Positions 4,703 to 5,014 of a stretch of 5,014 nt of DNA are shown here, one piece after another. The position numbers and the translations under genes are program-made. The notes beneath the pieces were generated by a model, which made no database searches, was not told the DNA's origin, and was given only the letters and a program-made list of their open reading frames with translations. The stretch covers positions 1-5,014 of the forward strand of contig CAKSWL010000184.1 in the NCBI GenBank assembly GCA_934511335.1, read 5' to 3'. Position 1 is the stretch's first letter, and each line of letters starts with the position of its first letter. The DNA is from an uncultured Cloacibacillus sp. (GTDB taxonomy: Bacteria; Synergistota; Synergistia; Synergistales; Synergistaceae).

Positions 4703-5014
4703 GTGAAGACCATCACTCTGGCACACTATACAATGAAAGACATCGAGCCCACTCCGTGGGTCGAAACATGGGAAAATCTAATGAAGTTCGGCTCACGCAT
4801 GGCGCCGAAGCTGATTCCGCTGGGCTTCAAGCTCAAGCTGCGCAAGGTCATCATGGACGAGCCGACGCAGGACAACCTTATGATGGCAAATATGGTGACG
4901 ATAGAATGCGAAGAGGCTGACACCCCGGAAACGCCGATCGAGAACCTTCTGATGCTCGAACTGGATTTCACCCCCTGCGGCGAGTGCCGTACGGCGGAGG
5001 GGGTGGAGTTCCCC
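4703..5014 (+). CDS. Protein with CxxC motif, possibly DUF2703-related (3' end outside window)
   Basis: The first 104 codons of a plus-strand gene starting at GTG 4703 behind a perfect ribosome binding site and a TATAAT promoter; the frame is open to the window edge. There is no signal peptide or membrane segment, so a cytoplasmic protein is expected. Visible features are KLIPLGFKLKLRKVIMDEP (residues 37-55), a TPIENLLMLEL segment (82-92) and FTPCGECRTAEG (94-105 region) with a CxxC pair. The order, a PLGxxxxLxKVxxD strand, then an x(P)IExLL segment, then a cysteine motif followed by CRT, recalls DUF2703 proteins, a small family of unknown function with paired cysteines. This is a resemblance from memory, not a match I could test. 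The cysteines could bind a metal or act as a redox pair. It is transcribed away from tRNA-Leu and no partner gene is visible. Confidence 0.75.
   Translation, partial: MKTITLAHYTMKDIEPTPWVETWENLMKFGSRMAPKLIPLGFKLKLRKVIMDEPTQDNLMMANMVTIECEEADTPETPIENLLMLELDFTPCGECRTAEGVEFP

Noticed and set aside
4726..4971. Minus-strand 81-codon frame opposite the CxxC protein
   Set aside because: It is Ser-rich antisense sequence without expression signals, whereas the plus-strand gene has a promoter and ribosome binding site.
1..5014. CRISPR array, toxin-antitoxin pair, riboswitch or phage genes
   Set aside because: No regularly spaced direct repeats, no paired small genes with ribosome binding sites, and no recognisable aptamer or phage structural gene.

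Overview
The window looks like a chromosomal segment from a diderm, peptide- and amino-acid-using anaerobe. A Synergistota gut bacterium (Cloacibacillus/Synergistes type) is my best guess, with low to moderate confidence. The reasons are a peptide-binding protein exported with an ordinary AXA-cleaved signal peptide instead of a lipoprotein anchor, a second (broken) amino-acid-type binding protein, and fairly GC-rich coding sequence. No marker gene settles the taxonomy.

Layout. (a) 1-1754, minus strand: the start of a peptide ABC-transport operon. A good promoter (1727-1754) drives a family-5 substrate-binding protein (48-1691), and only 6 nt after its stop comes the N-terminus of a DppB/OppB-type permease that runs off the left edge (1-41). 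(b) About 1766-2382: a degraded, internally deleted insertion sequence. It has 22-nt terminal inverted repeats (20/22 matching) around pieces of one transposase: N-terminal start, helix-turn-helix and C-terminal tail, joined by frameshifts and stops, with no catalytic core. (c) 2386-2609, minus: a fragment of a LivK-like branched-chain amino-acid-binding protein. It ends next to the IS on one side and is fused to the MATE stop codon on the other. (d) 2603-3967, minus: an intact MATE-family efflux transporter with a strong ribosome binding site. (e) 3985-4415: mostly non-coding. It holds a C-terminal remnant of an unidentified gene (4218-4334), its probable terminator (4189-4213), and a doubtful cysteine-rich small ORF overlapping the MATE start. 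(f) 4416-4502, minus: tRNA-Leu(CAA) with an encoded CCA and its own promoter. (g) 4503-4702: divergent intergenic region with a perfect 10-bp inverted repeat and a promoter for the next gene. (h) 4703-5014, plus: the first 104 codons of a protein with a CxxC motif, possibly related to DUF2703, cut by the right edge.

The working parts are separate units: peptide uptake, multidrug or metabolite efflux, a tRNA and a small redox- or metal-type protein. The stretch from 1755 to about 2610, and again around 4218-4415, is a patchwork of gene ends and IS debris. This suggests repeated rearrangement between the transporter operon and the tRNA. I see no convincing undescribed system. The most informative items are the IS/livK/MATE junctions, the orphan gene tail with its terminator, and the hairpin between the tRNA and the final gene.
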